From positions 1 through 5,109 of the forward strand of contig CAJXTP010000219.1 in assembly GCA_913061335.1 (NCBI GenBank): DNA of 5,109 nucleotides, written 5' to 3'. Under the pieces are notes generated by a model. The model did no database searches. It saw nothing but the letters and a program-made list of their open reading frames with translations, and was not told the origin of the DNA. Numbering within the stretch: the first letter of the stretch is position 1; each line of letters starts with the position of its first letter. Both the position numbers and the translations under genes were made by a program. This stretch comes from an uncultured Loktanella sp. GTDB lineage: Bacteria > Pseudomonadota > Alphaproteobacteria > Rhodobacterales > Rhodobacteraceae. Shown here piece after piece: positions 5,060-5,109 of the stretch.

Positions 5060-5109
5060 CTGTCTCTTATACACATCTGACGCTGCCGACGAATAGAGAG
5101 GTGTAGATC
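5060..5109. other. Nextera adapter with i5 index at contig end
   Basis: Bases 5060-5092 are the complete reverse-complement Nextera adapter (mosaic end followed by GACGCTGCCGACGA). Next come 8 index bases ATAGAGAG (5093-5100), the reverse complement of CTCTCTAT (Illumina i5 index 502), and then GTGTAGATC, the start of the P5 sequence. None of this is genomic. Confidence 0.98.

Noticed and set aside
5060..5080. C-terminus of Pta ending SLIHI with a stop at 5078-5080
   Set aside because: These codons are adapter sequence; the real gene continues beyond the contig.

Overview
This window looks like part of an alphaproteobacterial, probably Roseobacter-clade (Rhodobacterales), chromosome carrying organosulfonate (taurine/isethionate-type) catabolism genes. 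That assignment rests on gene content (a TauR-like MocR regulator, sulfoacetaldehyde acetyltransferase, a TSUP permease and a short phosphate acetyltransferase), protein style and moderate GC. It is inference; no marker gene is present.

Layout, all confident genes on the + strand: 1-14 is residual Nextera/Tn5 adapter. 15-206 is an upstream region with a triple 11-bp tandem repeat, a TauR-box-like pair and a possible start of a divergent gene. 207-1670 is a tauR-like MocR regulator. 1671-1836 is a promoter/leader region with a 9-bp palindrome, a second TauR-box-like pair, an intrinsic-terminator-like hairpin and the xsc ribosome binding site. 1844-1875 is an internal sequencing adapter. 1882-3660 is xsc. 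3664-4404 is a TauE/SafE (TSUP) permease. 4412-5059 is the first 216 codons of pta. 5060-5109 is adapter plus an i5 index.

How the genes fit together: Xsc phosphorolyses sulfoacetaldehyde to sulfite and acetyl phosphate. Pta moves the acetyl group to CoA for central metabolism. The TSUP permease is the likely exporter of the toxic sulfite. TauR is the likely taurine-responsive activator. The three enzyme/transport genes are packed within 3-7 bp of each other and form one operon. The enzymes that make sulfoacetaldehyde (Tpa, TauXY or IseJ) and the taurine importer are not in the window.

The contig is not a clean piece of genome. Illumina Nextera adapter sits at both ends and also inside, at the first codons of xsc. 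The internal adapter plus a 13-bp repeat makes a 45-bp, in-frame artefact, so a gene caller would give Xsc a false N-terminal extension. With 1844-1888 removed, the leader joins xsc cleanly. I found no unknown multi-gene system. The most interesting biology is regulatory: two matching operator pairs in opposite orientations, one covering the tauR ribosome binding site, and a terminator-like hairpin between the xsc operator and the xsc start.
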